Of a stretch of DNA of 64,000 nt, positions 16,707 to 25,317 are shown piece after piece; positions within the stretch are counted from its first letter, which is position 1, and the number at the start of each line of letters is the position of its first letter. The notes below the pieces were generated by a model. The model had not been told where the DNA came from. It worked only from the letters and a program-made list of their open reading frames with translations, and made no database searches. Origin of the DNA: Brenneria corticis (GTDB lineage Bacteria; Pseudomonadota; Gammaproteobacteria; Enterobacterales; Enterobacteriaceae). The translations under genes were made by a program, and so were the position numbers. The stretch covers positions 62,001 to 126,000 of the forward strand of contig NZ_KZ819083.1 in assembly GCF_003115855.1 (NCBI RefSeq), read 5' to 3'.

Positions 16707-17096
16707 TCAGTGCCGGAACTGGCCGGGACCGTGGCGATCCGGACCGTGACCGCGTTCGGGACCTCGCCCATGGCGGTAATCGCGGCGCGGGCCGCGGTCG
16801 TCCATATGCCGCGGCCCGCGCTGATATTCACGCCACCAGCCGGGGTCACGCCAGCGCCAGCCATCCCAATAGTAGCCGTGACGGTTACGTTCGCCACGGT
16901 GATAGCCCCGGTATTCCCGCCACCAGCGCTCGCTGCGCCAGTCATAGCCATCCCAGTAATAACCGCGCCGATCGCGATCGCCGATATTCAGCGTCACGCC
17001 GGGCAGGATATCAATGCTGACGCTGCCGGCCTCTGCCGCCGGCGTCAAGGCGAACATGCCGACCAACAGGGTACTGACTAACAGTGGCTTAAACAT
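16707..17096 (-). CDS. Exported DUF2502 protein (YpeC-like)
   Basis: Small periplasmic protein of 129 residues with a clear signal peptide (cleavage about residue 23, PAAEA-GSVSI). The mature part begins with SIDILPGVTLNIGDRDRRGYYWDG, the DUF2502 core, followed by tryptophan/tyrosine/arginine-rich repeats (YYWDG...WRxxxWWREY occurs twice) and a His/Arg/Gly-rich tail. Function is unknown in the family; the tail might bind metal, which is speculation. Confidence 0.8.
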   Translation of the reverse strand: MFKPLLVSTLLVGMFALTPAAEAGSVSIDILPGVTLNIGDRDRRGYYWDGYDWRSERWWREYRGYHRGERNRHGYYWDGWRWRDPGWWREYQRGPRHMDDRGPRRDYRHGRGPERGHGPDRHGPGQFRH

Positions 17097-17465
17097 AGAG
17101 TCACTCCTTCCTTGCCGCTGCTGCGGATGGCAAAGATATACGGGGAATGCTTCATCGCCACTATCAGATAAATACCCATTTGCACGGATTTACAGTTCTT
17201 AACGATTGGCACAGGGTAGCAGCGCCGGCCATGATGGAAAAAATTTTGCTGCACCTTATCCAGTGCATTCTATTAACAACTCCCCTTTTTTATGCTCATT
17301 AACCACACCGGCGAAAATAAACGAATAGGGATATTTTATAAATAACCACAAGTTAGCCCCCTGGCGACGCCGCCAGGAAAACCGCACGAAATTTGTGCAG
17401 CCGCGCTCAATGACAGTGCGACGCCATATGTTTTTACTATATGATTTATATTGGAAAATTAGCCA

Positions 17466-17495
17466 TTGACAGCGCTTTGATTTGCTTTTTATAGT
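17466..17495 (+). promoter_or_regulatory. Sigma-70 promoter of the amide/urea operon
   Basis: TTGACA (17466-17471), 18-base spacer, TATAGT (17490-17495). The predicted transcript start, about 17501-17504, falls just before the first hairpin of the antitermination leader, so the whole leader would be transcribed. Confidence 0.75.
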
Positions 17496-17507
17496 GATGG
17501 CAACTCT

Positions 17508-17560
17508 CCGCAAGACCGCCAATGACGTCGGTTTGTGGTGCAGGCAATAGAGCCCATGCA
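17508..17560 (+). promoter_or_regulatory. Predicted ANTAR-responsive two-hairpin antitermination leader
   Basis: P1 (17508-17538): CCGCAA, bulged G, ACCG pairs with CGGTTTGTGG, with a C/T mismatch, a C-G pair and the six-base loop AATGAC (17521-17526). The loop has A at position 1 and G at position 4, as known for ANTAR targets. P2 (17539-17560): TGCA/TGCA plus GGC/GCC closing loop AATAGA (17546-17551), which has A1 but A instead of G at position 4. P2 uses bases that also form the 5' arm of the terminator at 17550-17593, so the two folds exclude each other. The operon encodes an AmiR-like ANTAR protein at 24599-25225. Confidence 0.75.
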
Positions 17561-17593
17561 AGGTCTTAAGACTATGCCGGGCTCTTTTTTTTT
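17550..17593 (+). terminator. Intrinsic terminator (attenuator) before the amide operon
   Basis: GAGCCC (17550-17555) pairs with GGGCTC (17579-17584); inner GCA/TGC and GGTC/GACT pairs close a TTAA loop; nine T residues follow (17585-17593). It lies 31 bases before the first start codon, so it acts as an attenuator, not an end-of-gene terminator. Confidence 0.85.
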
Positions 17594-17624
17594 GCTTATT
17601 TCCAGACCAACGCCAGGGGTATTT

Positions 17625-18869
17625 ATGTCCAGAACAACAGGTAACTACGCCGCGCTGACGCTTGCGATCGCCTCCGCCTTTGCCGTGACCTTTTCAGGTA
17701 TGGCGGCCGCAGCGGATAAACCGATAAAAATCGGCTTATTGGAAGATGCTTCCGGTAATTTTGCTCTGCCGGTTATTCCCAAGATCCATGCAACCGAATT
17801 AGCTGTCGAAGAAATCAATGCCAAGGGCGGTATTCTTGGCCGCCAGATCGAATTGGTAAAATACGATACGCAATCCGACAATACCCGTTTTCAGCAGATG
17901 GCCCGCCGGTTAATCCGCACCGATAAGGTCGACGTTATTTTCGGCGCCTTTTCCAGCGCGTCGCGCGAAGCCATCCGGCCGATTATGGATCGGGAAAAAC
18001 AGCTCTACTGGTACAACAACCAGTATGAAGGCGGCGTATGCGATAGCAACGTTTTCGTGACCGGCGCCGTCCCCGAGCAGCAGTTTTCCACCCTTATCCC
18101 CTGGATGATGGAAAAATACGGCAACAAGGTTTACACCATCGCCGCCGACTATAACTTCGGCCAGATTTCAGCGGAGTGGGTGCGCAAGATTGTCGAAGAG
18201 AACGGCGGCGCCATGGTCGGCGAGGAGTTTATCCCGCTCAGCGTCTCCCAGTTCGGACAAACCATTCAGAATATCCAGCAGGCCAAACCCGACTTTGTGA
18301 TGACCCTGCTGGTGGGCGCCAACCAGTCGTCCTATTACGAGCAGGCGGCGGCGGCAAAGCTTAATCTGCCGATGGCCAGCTCCGTCAACGTGGCGCAGGC
18401 CTACGAACATAAACGCTTCAAGGCGCCCGCGCTGAAAGATATGTACATTACCGCCAATTACATGGAGGAAGTGGATACGCCGGCCAGCAATGACTTTAAG
18501 CAGCGCTTCCGCGCCAAATTCCCCAATGAGCCCTACATCAATCAGGAAGCGGCCAACGCCTACGATGCCGTCTATCTGTACAAACTGGCGGTCGAGCGCG
18601 CCAACAGCACCGATCAGGTCGCGGTACGCAAGGCGCTGGAAAGCGGGGATATCTGTACCGACGGCCCGTCCGGCAAGGTCTGTATCGATCCTAAAAGCCA
18701 TCACCTGAGCCATACCATCTATCTGGCCCACGTCAAAGAAGATCACTCCGTCGAGATCCCCAAGGTCTGGCCCGATATCAAGCCTTACTGGCTGGGCGAG
18801 GCGGGCTGTAATCTGCCGGTGAAACCGGATACCAGCCAGTACACGCCGTCTAATCCGCCCAAACCATAA
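17625..18869 (+). CDS. Exported amide/urea-binding protein of a UrtA/FmdD-type ABC transporter
   Basis: Periplasmic binding protein (414 residues) of the branched-chain amino acid / urea / short-chain amide class (Peripl_BP_5). It has a signal peptide (AAAADKPIKIG cleavage region near residue 30) and then IGLLEDASGNFALPVIPKIH, AVEEINAKGGILGR and FGAFSSASREAI, typical of UrtA/FmdD relatives. RBS AGGGG lies seven bases before ATG 17625. First gene of the operon, directly after the attenuator. The ligand is inferred from neighbours (formamidase, AmiC/AmiR): short aliphatic amides or urea. Confidence 0.85.
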   Translation: MSRTTGNYAALTLAIASAFAVTFSGMAAAADKPIKIGLLEDASGNFALPVIPKIHATELAVEEINAKGGILGRQIELVKYDTQSDNTRFQQMARRLIRTDKVDVIFGAFSSASREAIRPIMDREKQLYWYNNQYEGGVCDSNVFVTGAVPEQQFSTLIPWMMEKYGNKVYTIAADYNFGQISAEWVRKIVEENGGAMVGEEFIPLSVSQFGQTIQNIQQAKPDFVMTLLVGANQSSYYEQAAAAKLNLPMASSVNVAQAYEHKRFKAPALKDMYITANYMEEVDTPASNDFKQRFRAKFPNEPYINQEAANAYDAVYLYKLAVERANSTDQVAVRKALESGDICTDGPSGKVCIDPKSHHLSHTIYLAHVKEDHSVEIPKVWPDIKPYWLGEAGCNLPVKPDTSQYTPSNPPKP

Positions 18870-18968
18870 CCCGGCGGCTTACGGTCGGGGAAGCGTCGGC
18901 CACACGGCGCTTCCCCGGTGTTATCCCTTTCTGACGGTGTCGCGCAGGGCACTAAGGATTCTCAGCAG

Positions 18969-19832
18969 ATGCTCTCCTTTCTTTATTCGGTGATTTATCA
19001 GTTCGGAGACAACTTTGCCTATCTGGTGCTCGCGGCGCTGGGGCTGGCGGTGATCTTCGGCATGATGGGGGTCATCAATCTGGCGCATGGCGAATTCATC
19101 ATGTGCGGCGCCTACGTCACCATCTCACTGAACAAATCCGGTCTGCCGCTGCCGTTGGCGATGCTGGCCGGTTCGCTGGCCGCCGCGTTCGCCGGCGGGG
19201 TGATCGAGCGGCTGGTGGTGCGTCATCTGTATCACCGGCTGTATGACTCGGTGGTGGCGACCTGGGCGATCAGCCTGATCGTGCAGCAAAGCATGCTGCT
19301 GCTGGCCGGTCCGTCGCTGGAGGGGCTGTCCACGCCTTTTGGCTCCTTTACGCTGGGCGGCTACTCCTTCGCCACCTACCGGGCGCTGTTGCCGCTGTTC
19401 GCCATCGCCATCCTGCTGCTGTTGTACTGGCTGTTCTTCCATACCAATTACGGCGTCTGCGCCCGGGCCACCATCCAGAATGCCCGCATGGCGGCCTGTC
19501 TGGGACTGGAAACCGACCGTCTCTATACCCAGACCTTCGCGCTGGGCGCCGGACTGGCCGGGCTGGCGGGCGCCATCTACGCGCCGACGCTCACCGCCGT
19601 GCCCACCATGGGCAGCAGCTTTATCGTGCAGGCCTTTGTTTCCGTGGTGGTGGGCGGCGCCAACGTGCTGGTCGGCACCATTCCCGCCGCCATGACGCTG
19701 GGGGCGATCCAGACCGGGCTGAACGCCTGGTACGGGCAACTGGCCGGACAAATCGGCCTGCTGCTTACCGCCATGCTGGTCATCCGCCTGCTGCCGAACG
19801 GTGTAGGCAGCCTGTTTACCCGTCATCGCTAG
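18969..19832 (+). CDS. LivH/UrtB-type permease of the amide/urea transporter
   Basis: Integral membrane permease (287 residues) of the branched-chain amino acid transporter class: hydrophobic throughout with GLAVIFGMMGVINLAHGEF, the LivH-family signature, at residues 24-42, and a VVGGANVLVGTIPAA segment near the C-terminus. ATG 18969 is chosen because it starts at the first membrane segment; an upstream in-frame ATG at 18918 would add 17 polar residues. It follows the binding protein by 99 bases. Confidence 0.85.
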   Translation: MLSFLYSVIYQFGDNFAYLVLAALGLAVIFGMMGVINLAHGEFIMCGAYVTISLNKSGLPLPLAMLAGSLAAAFAGGVIERLVVRHLYHRLYDSVVATWAISLIVQQSMLLLAGPSLEGLSTPFGSFTLGGYSFATYRALLPLFAIAILLLLYWLFFHTNYGVCARATIQNARMAACLGLETDRLYTQTFALGAGLAGLAGAIYAPTLTAVPTMGSSFIVQAFVSVVVGGANVLVGTIPAAMTLGAIQTGLNAWYGQLAGQIGLLLTAMLVIRLLPNGVGSLFTRHR

Positions 19833-19841
19833 GAGCCGACC

Positions 19842-20885
19842 GTGACCTCATCATCCATCCGTTTATCTATCGGCCCGGCGGGAAAACGCCCGCTGGCGCC
19901 CTGGGCCGGCGGCCTTATCCTGCTGGCCGCCCTGCTGTTGCCGCTGGGCGTCGACAGCGGCACCATCGGGGATTTCGCCTATTTCCTGCTGTGGACCTTC
20001 TGCGCCATCGGGCTGGCCGCCATGTGGGGCCACGGCGGGATCCTCTCCTTCGGCCAGACCGCCTTTTTCGGGCTGGCCGGCTACGCCTACGGCGTGTTGA
20101 CGCTGAATTTCGGCGACGGCGCGCTCGCCACCTGGTCGGGATTGCTGCTGGCGCTGCTGCTGGCGGCGGCCGTTGCCGCCGCGCTCGGTTACCTGATGTT
20201 TTACGGCGGCGTGACCGGTATTTTCATCGGCATCGTCACGCTCTCTTTCACCCTGGTGCTGGAAACCTTTATGTCGCAGACCGCCGGGCCGCAGTGGACC
20301 ATCGGCAGCGCCCGGCTGAACGGATTCAACGGCATGTCCGGCATGCCGCCGCTCTCGCTGCCCGGCGGGCTGGTGCTGGAAGGCAACGCCTTTTATTACC
20401 TGATTATCGTACTGCTGGCGCTGACCTACTGGGGCGTGCGGCGTTTATTACGCTCCGACTTCGGCCTGACGCTGGCCTCCATCCGCGAGAATCCGCGCCG
20501 GGCGGAAATGCTGGGGATCGATATCCGCCGCTATCAGTTGCTGGTTTTCGTGCTGGGCGGCGCGCTGTCGGGGCTGTCCGGCGTGCTCTACACCCTGTGG
20601 GGGTCATATATCACGCCCTCGTCCATGGGGCTGACCGCCGCGGCCATGCCGGTTATCTGGGTCGCCACCGCCGGGCGTAAAAATATCTTCGGCACCATCG
20701 TCATTACCGCCCTGCTGGTCTGGCTCTCCCAGTGGCTGGCGGTTTACGGCAGCGAATACGCCATGATCCTGCTGGGCGCCATCCTGCTGTTTGTGGTGTT
20801 GGCCGCCCCCAACGGCATCCTGCCCTGGCTGGGCGACAGGATACGCCGGCTGACGCCGTCCGAACGCAACGCGGAGGACGCATGA
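19842..20885 (+). CDS. LivM/UrtC-type permease of the amide/urea transporter
   Basis: Second membrane subunit (347 residues), beginning with GTG at 19842 after AGGAG (19831-19835). Contains AAMWGHGGILSFGQTAFFGLAGYAYG near residue 60, the LivM/UrtC signature, and the RENPRRAEMLGIDIRRYQLLVFVLGGALSGLSG cytoplasmic loop that contacts the ATPase. Nine bases separate it from the previous gene; the next gene starts inside its last codons (ATGA). Confidence 0.85.
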   Translation: MTSSSIRLSIGPAGKRPLAPWAGGLILLAALLLPLGVDSGTIGDFAYFLLWTFCAIGLAAMWGHGGILSFGQTAFFGLAGYAYGVLTLNFGDGALATWSGLLLALLLAAAVAAALGYLMFYGGVTGIFIGIVTLSFTLVLETFMSQTAGPQWTIGSARLNGFNGMSGMPPLSLPGGLVLEGNAFYYLIIVLLALTYWGVRRLLRSDFGLTLASIRENPRRAEMLGIDIRRYQLLVFVLGGALSGLSGVLYTLWGSYITPSSMGLTAAAMPVIWVATAGRKNIFGTIVITALLVWLSQWLAVYGSEYAMILLGAILLFVVLAAPNGILPWLGDRIRRLTPSERNAEDA

Positions 20886-21610
20886 TGACGCAAGAGATCA
20901 TTCTGGAAACGCAGGGGCTGGGCAAACGCTTCGGCGGCGCGCAGGTCATCAATCAGGTGGATATGCAGATCCGCCGGGGGGAAACCCGCTGCGTCATCGG
21001 TCCCAACGGGGCGGGAAAAAGCACCTTCTTCAAGCTGCTGACCGGCGAGCACGCGCCGAGCAGCGGCGAGATCCGCTTTTTCGGCCGGCGCCTTAATTCG
21101 CTGTCGCCGTTTCAGCGCATTCGCATGGGGATGAGCATCAAGTTCCAGATCCCCGGCATTTTTCCCGATCTGAGCGTCGAACAGCACCTGCAACTCTCCC
21201 TGCGCCATCTGCGGCCGGAAGTCCGCCACCAGCCGGAGAGTATCGATGCCTTGCTGCAACGCTTCAATCTGACCGGGGAATATCGCCAGTTGGCCGGCAA
21301 CCTGTCCCATGGGAAAAAGCAGTGGCTTGAAATCGCCATGGCGGTTTCGCTGCAACCCGTCCTGCTGATGCTGGACGAGCCGGTCGCCGGGCTGTCGGTG
21401 GAAGAAACCCATCTGACCGGCGAACTGATTAAACAGATGCGGCAGGACGGCCTGACGCTGGTGGTGGTGGAGCACGATATGACCTTTATCCGCCAGATTG
21501 CCTCCAGGGTGACGGTACTGCACGGGGGACGGGTCTTTGCCGACGGCGAAGCCGAAGCGGTACTGGCCCAGGACGATGTAGCGGATATCTATTTGGGGAA
21601 AGCCGGATGA
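20882..21610 (+). CDS. LivG/UrtD-type ATPase of the amide/urea transporter
   Basis: ABC ATPase of 242 residues: Walker A GPNGAGKST near residue 41, signature variant LSHGKKQWLEIAM near residue 143 (the LSHG form is typical of UrtD), Walker B LLMLDEPVAGLS, and H-loop VVVEHDM. Start ATG at 20882 overlaps the permease stop by four bases. Couples ATP hydrolysis to import by the two permeases. Confidence 0.86.
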   Translation: MMTQEIILETQGLGKRFGGAQVINQVDMQIRRGETRCVIGPNGAGKSTFFKLLTGEHAPSSGEIRFFGRRLNSLSPFQRIRMGMSIKFQIPGIFPDLSVEQHLQLSLRHLRPEVRHQPESIDALLQRFNLTGEYRQLAGNLSHGKKQWLEIAMAVSLQPVLLMLDEPVAGLSVEETHLTGELIKQMRQDGLTLVVVEHDMTFIRQIASRVTVLHGGRVFADGEAEAVLAQDDVADIYLGKAG

Positions 21611-22329
21611 GCGACGACGTATTACTGCAGGTTAATGACGTTACCGGCGGCTATGGCGGCGGGCTGGTGCTGAACGGCGCCACCTTCCAGCTGCATACCG
21701 CGGAAGTGCTGGGGGTGATCGGCCTCAACGGCGTGGGGAAAACCACCCTGATGCGCTCGCTGATAGGCGCCGTTCCCGTCAGCCAGGGCCGTATTCTGCT
21801 GGGAGAGACGGAGATCACCCACGCCACGCCGCAGCGCCGCGCCCGGTTGGGCATCGGCTATGTGCCGCAGGGGCGCGAAGTGTTCTCCGGGCTGACGGTG
21901 GCGGAGAATTTGCAGGTGGGGATGCAGTTCGTGCGCGAACACCGGGAATTCGCCAGCGACCTGCTGGCGCGGGTGCTGGACTACTTCCCCATCCTGCGCC
22001 AGCGGCTGAAACAAAAGGCGGGCACCATGAGCGGCGGCGAGCAGCAGCAACTGGCGATAGCCAGGGCGCTGGTCGGCGCGCCGAAAGTCCTGCTGCTGGA
22101 TGAGCCGTCGGAGGGCGTACAGCCCTCCATCGTCAATATCATCGCCGACACGCTGACGCGCATCGCCCGCGAGCTGCGGGTCGCCGTTATTCTGGTGGAA
22201 CAGGATATCGCCATGATCCAGCGCGCCACCCAGCGCTGCTGCGTGATGGATAAAGGCCGGGTGGTCGACACCCTGGACCAGCGGCAACTGTCCGACGATC
22301 TGCTGATGCGCCGCCATCTGGCGCTGTGA
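21607..22329 (+). CDS. LivF/UrtE-type ATPase of the amide/urea transporter
   Basis: Second ABC ATPase (240 residues): Walker A GLNGVGKTT near residue 39, Q-loop in GYVPQGREVFSGLTVAENL, signature MSGGEQQQLAIARAL, Walker B VLLLDEPSEGVQPS, H-loop replaced by VEQD as in LivF/UrtE proteins. ATG overlaps the previous stop (21607-21610). The five transport genes thus follow the order of urtABCDE and of the Methylophilus fmdDEF system with extra ATPases. Confidence 0.86.
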   Translation: MSDDVLLQVNDVTGGYGGGLVLNGATFQLHTAEVLGVIGLNGVGKTTLMRSLIGAVPVSQGRILLGETEITHATPQRRARLGIGYVPQGREVFSGLTVAENLQVGMQFVREHREFASDLLARVLDYFPILRQRLKQKAGTMSGGEQQQLAIARALVGAPKVLLLDEPSEGVQPSIVNIIADTLTRIARELRVAVILVEQDIAMIQRATQRCCVMDKGRVVDTLDQRQLSDDLLMRRHLAL

Positions 22330-22384
22330 CCCTGACCCGCGCCGCACAGGCGGCGCGATACCCTTTTTCGCACAGGAGTAGACA

Positions 22385-23377
22385 ATGAAACAATGGCTGG
22401 AAAATTCCATCATGACCCAGCGCGGGGTGGGCGCGCAGCGTAAGCCGGTTACCCATCATCTGACCGAAGAGATGCAGCAGGAGTTTCACTACACCATCGG
22501 TCCCTACTCCACCCCGGTGCTGACCATCGAGCCCGGCGATCGGGTGATTGTCGATACCCGCGACGCTTTTGAAGGCGCTATTCAGTCCGAACGGGATATT
22601 CCCAGCCAGTTGCTGAAAATGCCGTTCCTCAACCCGCAAAACGGCCCGATTATGGTCAAGGGCGCGGAAAAAGGCGACGTGCTGGCGGTGTATATCGAAT
22701 CGATGCTGCCCAGGGGAGACGATCCGCACGGCATTTGCGCCATGATCCCCCATTTCGGCGGGCTGACCGGCACCGACCTGACGGCAATGCTCAACGATCC
22801 GCTGCCGGAGAAGGTGCGGCTGATCAAACTGGACAGTGAAAAGGTCTACTGGAGTAAACGCCACACGCTGCCTTACAAACCCCATATCGGCACCCTGAGC
22901 GTGTCGCCGGAAATCGACTCCATCAACTCGCTGACGCCGGATAATCACGGCGGCAATATGGACGTCCCCGATATCGGTCCCGGCAGCATCACCTATCTGC
23001 CGGTGCGCTCGCCGGGCGGACGGCTGTTTATCGGCGATGCCCACGCCTGCCAGGGCGACGGCGAAATTTGCGGCACGGCGGTGGAATACCCTTCCGTCAC
23101 CACCATCAGGGTGGATCTGATCAAAAACTGGTCCATCAACTGGCCGCGCATGGAAAATGATACCTCCATCATGAGCATCGGCAGCGCCCGGCCGCTGGAA
23201 GACGCCACCCGCATCGCCTACCGGGATCTTATCTACTGGCTGGTGGAGGATTTTGGTTTCGAACAGTGGGACGCCTATATGCTGCTGAGCCAGTGCGGCA
23301 AAGTCCGGCTGGGGAATATGGTGGACCCGAAATACACCGTCGGCGCCATGCTCGACAAAACGCTGCTGGCGCATTAA
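22385..23377 (+). CDS. fmdA: Formamidase/acetamidase FmdA
   Basis: Zinc-type amidohydrolase of the FmdA/AmdA family (330 residues) that releases ammonia from formamide or acetamide. Family blocks are visible: YTIGPYSTPVLTIEPGDRV near residue 37, HGGNMDVPDIGPGS near residue 188 and GDAHACQGDGEICGTAVE near residue 216, the conserved acidic/His pocket. RBS AGGAG precedes ATG. It lies 55 bases after the transporter, consistent with intracellular hydrolysis of imported amides. Confidence 0.9.
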   Translation: MKQWLENSIMTQRGVGAQRKPVTHHLTEEMQQEFHYTIGPYSTPVLTIEPGDRVIVDTRDAFEGAIQSERDIPSQLLKMPFLNPQNGPIMVKGAEKGDVLAVYIESMLPRGDDPHGICAMIPHFGGLTGTDLTAMLNDPLPEKVRLIKLDSEKVYWSKRHTLPYKPHIGTLSVSPEIDSINSLTPDNHGGNMDVPDIGPGSITYLPVRSPGGRLFIGDAHACQGDGEICGTAVEYPSVTTIRVDLIKNWSINWPRMENDTSIMSIGSARPLEDATRIAYRDLIYWLVEDFGFEQWDAYMLLSQCGKVRLGNMVDPKYTVGAMLDKTLLAH

Positions 23378-23442
23378 TGATTCCCGGTATCGCGGCGAAT
23401 CGCGCCGGGCCACGTTCCGCAACCAACATTAAGCGAGTCAAT

Positions 23443-24609
23443 ATGGGGTCGGCCACACCAATCACCATCGGTTTACTCTACTCGTCCAGCGGCGTGACCG
23501 CCGCGCAGGAGCAATCGCAACTGCGCGGCGCAACCCTGGCAATCGAAGAAATCAATCTCGACGGCGGCATCAACGGCCGTCCGCTGCAGGCCATTCATCT
23601 CGATCCGCACTCCGACAACGCGCGCTTCCGGGCGCTGGCGGAACGGCTGATCGTCGAACATCACGTCAATGTGATCTTTGGCGGCTATACCTCCAGCAGC
23701 CGCAAGGCCATGTCCCCCATCGTGGAGAAATACCAGAAGCTGCTGTTTTACTCCCAGCTCTATGAAGGGTTCGAATTCTCCGAGAACATCTTTTACGGCG
23801 GCGCGGCCCCCAACCAGAACTGCGTCCAGTTGGAGGATTACCTGACCAGCCATTTCGGCGCCAGAGTGTATATGATCGGCTCCCGTTACGTTTTCCCTTA
23901 CGAATGCAACCGCAATATGCAGGAACTGCTGTTGCAGCGGGACGACGGCGCGGTGATCGGCGAACGCTATCTGGACCTCAATGCGCCGTATGAGGCTTTC
24001 CTGCCGGTACTGGAAGAGATCCGCAAAAAACAGCCGGACTTTATCTTCAGCACGGTCATCGGCCAGACCGTGCCCTACCTTTACCGCGCCTATCACGAGG
24101 TGGGGCTCGATCCCGCGCGGACGCCCATCGGCAGCCTGAATACCTCTGAAACCGAAATCGCCGTTATGGGCGCCGAACTGGCGGCAGGACACTTCACCTC
24201 CTCGCCCTATTTCCAGAGCCTGCAAACCCGCGCTAACCTGGCCGCGCTGGACAAATTTCATCAGATGTTCGGCCCGAACCTGACCACCGATATGAACTGG
24301 GAAGCGACCTACAGCCAGATGCACCTGTTCGCCAACGCCATGCGGGAGTGCGGCAGCGACGCCATGCCGTGTTTATCCTCCGCGCTGCGGGGCAGCGAAT
24401 TCGACGCCCCGCAGGGCCGGATCAGGATCGATCCGCTGAACCAGCATACCGGGCTTTACCCGCGCATCGGCAAAGCCGACGCCGCCGGGCAATTCACCAT
24501 CGTGCGGGAGTCCCGTCGCATCGTGGCGCCCGATCCTTATATGACCAATCAGGTTCAGGGAGACTGGGTCACCAAACTGACAAAAGTGGAGTATCCCAAT
24601 GCGCCGTAA
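23443..24609 (+). CDS. amiC: AmiC-like cytosolic amide sensor
   Basis: A 388-residue periplasmic-binding-fold protein without a signal peptide, closest in recognisable features to Pseudomonas AmiC: MGSATPITIGLLYSSSGVTA start, FGGYTSSSRKAMSPIVE, YEGFEFSENIFYGGAAPNQN and the FDAPQGRIRID segment. AmiC binds small amides and holds the antiterminator AmiR inactive until ligand binds. The start at 23443 aligns with AmiC; an ATG at 23377, overlapping the fmdA stop as TAATG, could add 22 residues. Its stop overlaps amiR by 11 bases, as expected for co-produced partners. Confidence 0.87.
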   Translation: MGSATPITIGLLYSSSGVTAAQEQSQLRGATLAIEEINLDGGINGRPLQAIHLDPHSDNARFRALAERLIVEHHVNVIFGGYTSSSRKAMSPIVEKYQKLLFYSQLYEGFEFSENIFYGGAAPNQNCVQLEDYLTSHFGARVYMIGSRYVFPYECNRNMQELLLQRDDGAVIGERYLDLNAPYEAFLPVLEEIRKKQPDFIFSTVIGQTVPYLYRAYHEVGLDPARTPIGSLNTSETEIAVMGAELAAGHFTSSPYFQSLQTRANLAALDKFHQMFGPNLTTDMNWEATYSQMHLFANAMRECGSDAMPCLSSALRGSEFDAPQGRIRIDPLNQHTGLYPRIGKADAAGQFTIVRESRRIVAPDPYMTNQVQGDWVTKLTKVEYPNAP

Positions 24610-25225
24610 CGACTCCCGCAACAGCACCACCGCTCTGCTCCTCAGCCGGGGGATCCGCTGCGTGGTGCTGCATCCCGATGATGAAGATGGTGAAACCCTG
24701 ACCCGTCATCTGCGACGCATGGGATTCAAAGTCAGGGCATTCTGGCCGATACCGGAACAGCTTCCCGCCGATACCGATCTGATTTTCTTCGCCCCGCAGT
24801 CGGACCAGCCGGAACCGGACGTTCCCTGGCTGGATCACTCCCGACATGCGCTGATTTCGATCATCGCCTATGAAAATCCGACCTTTATCGATCAGGCGCT
24901 GCACATGGGGGCCGGAGCGACCATCACCACCCCGATCCGCGCTTCCGGCCTGCTCTCTTCGATGGTGGTGGCGCTGCACCACCGGCAACAGCAGCAGCGG
25001 ATGATGGAGCGCATCGAACGCCTGGAAAAGAAGATGCTGGGGATCCGCCAGGTCAGCGAAGCCAAAGCGATATTGATGCGCATACACGGCATCAGCGAGG
25101 AGCGGGCCTATGAAATCCTGCGCCAGCAGGCGATGGATAAACGCATCACGGTAGAGGAGATCTCCAGCGTACTTATCCAGGCCAACGATGTTTTTTCCAT
25201 GACCGCGCCGGTCAAGAAAGCGTGA
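24599..25225 (+). CDS. amiR: AmiR-like ANTAR-domain RNA-binding antiterminator
   Basis: A 208-residue regulator with an N-terminal pseudo-receiver domain (about residues 18-125; the phospho-acceptor Asp environment is lost, as in AmiR), a coiled coil (about 126-150, rich in Gln/Arg/Glu) and a C-terminal ANTAR domain (about 145-200, VSEAKAILMRIHGISEERAYEILRQQAM). Such proteins bind paired six-base-loop hairpins and prevent termination. The predicted target is the leader at 17508-17593. Activity is expected to be gated by the AmiC partner. Confidence 0.88.
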   Translation: MRRNDSRNSTTALLLSRGIRCVVLHPDDEDGETLTRHLRRMGFKVRAFWPIPEQLPADTDLIFFAPQSDQPEPDVPWLDHSRHALISIIAYENPTFIDQALHMGAGATITTPIRASGLLSSMVVALHHRQQQQRMMERIERLEKKMLGIRQVSEAKAILMRIHGISEERAYEILRQQAMDKRITVEEISSVLIQANDVFSMTAPVKKA

Positions 25226-25317
25226 AGCGCCTAGCGCCGTCACGGGTTTATTTTTCCTGCCGCGCCGCCGCTTGCGCCGGTCGTCACGGCAACATTAACC
25301 GTCAGTAAGGATTCGCC

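Noticed and set aside
22187..23422. 411-codon open frame on the minus strand opposite fmdA
   Set aside because: Antisense to a clear formamidase gene; composition (many His, Gln, Arg, Gly) is typical of reverse frames in GC-rich DNA and no family motif is seen.
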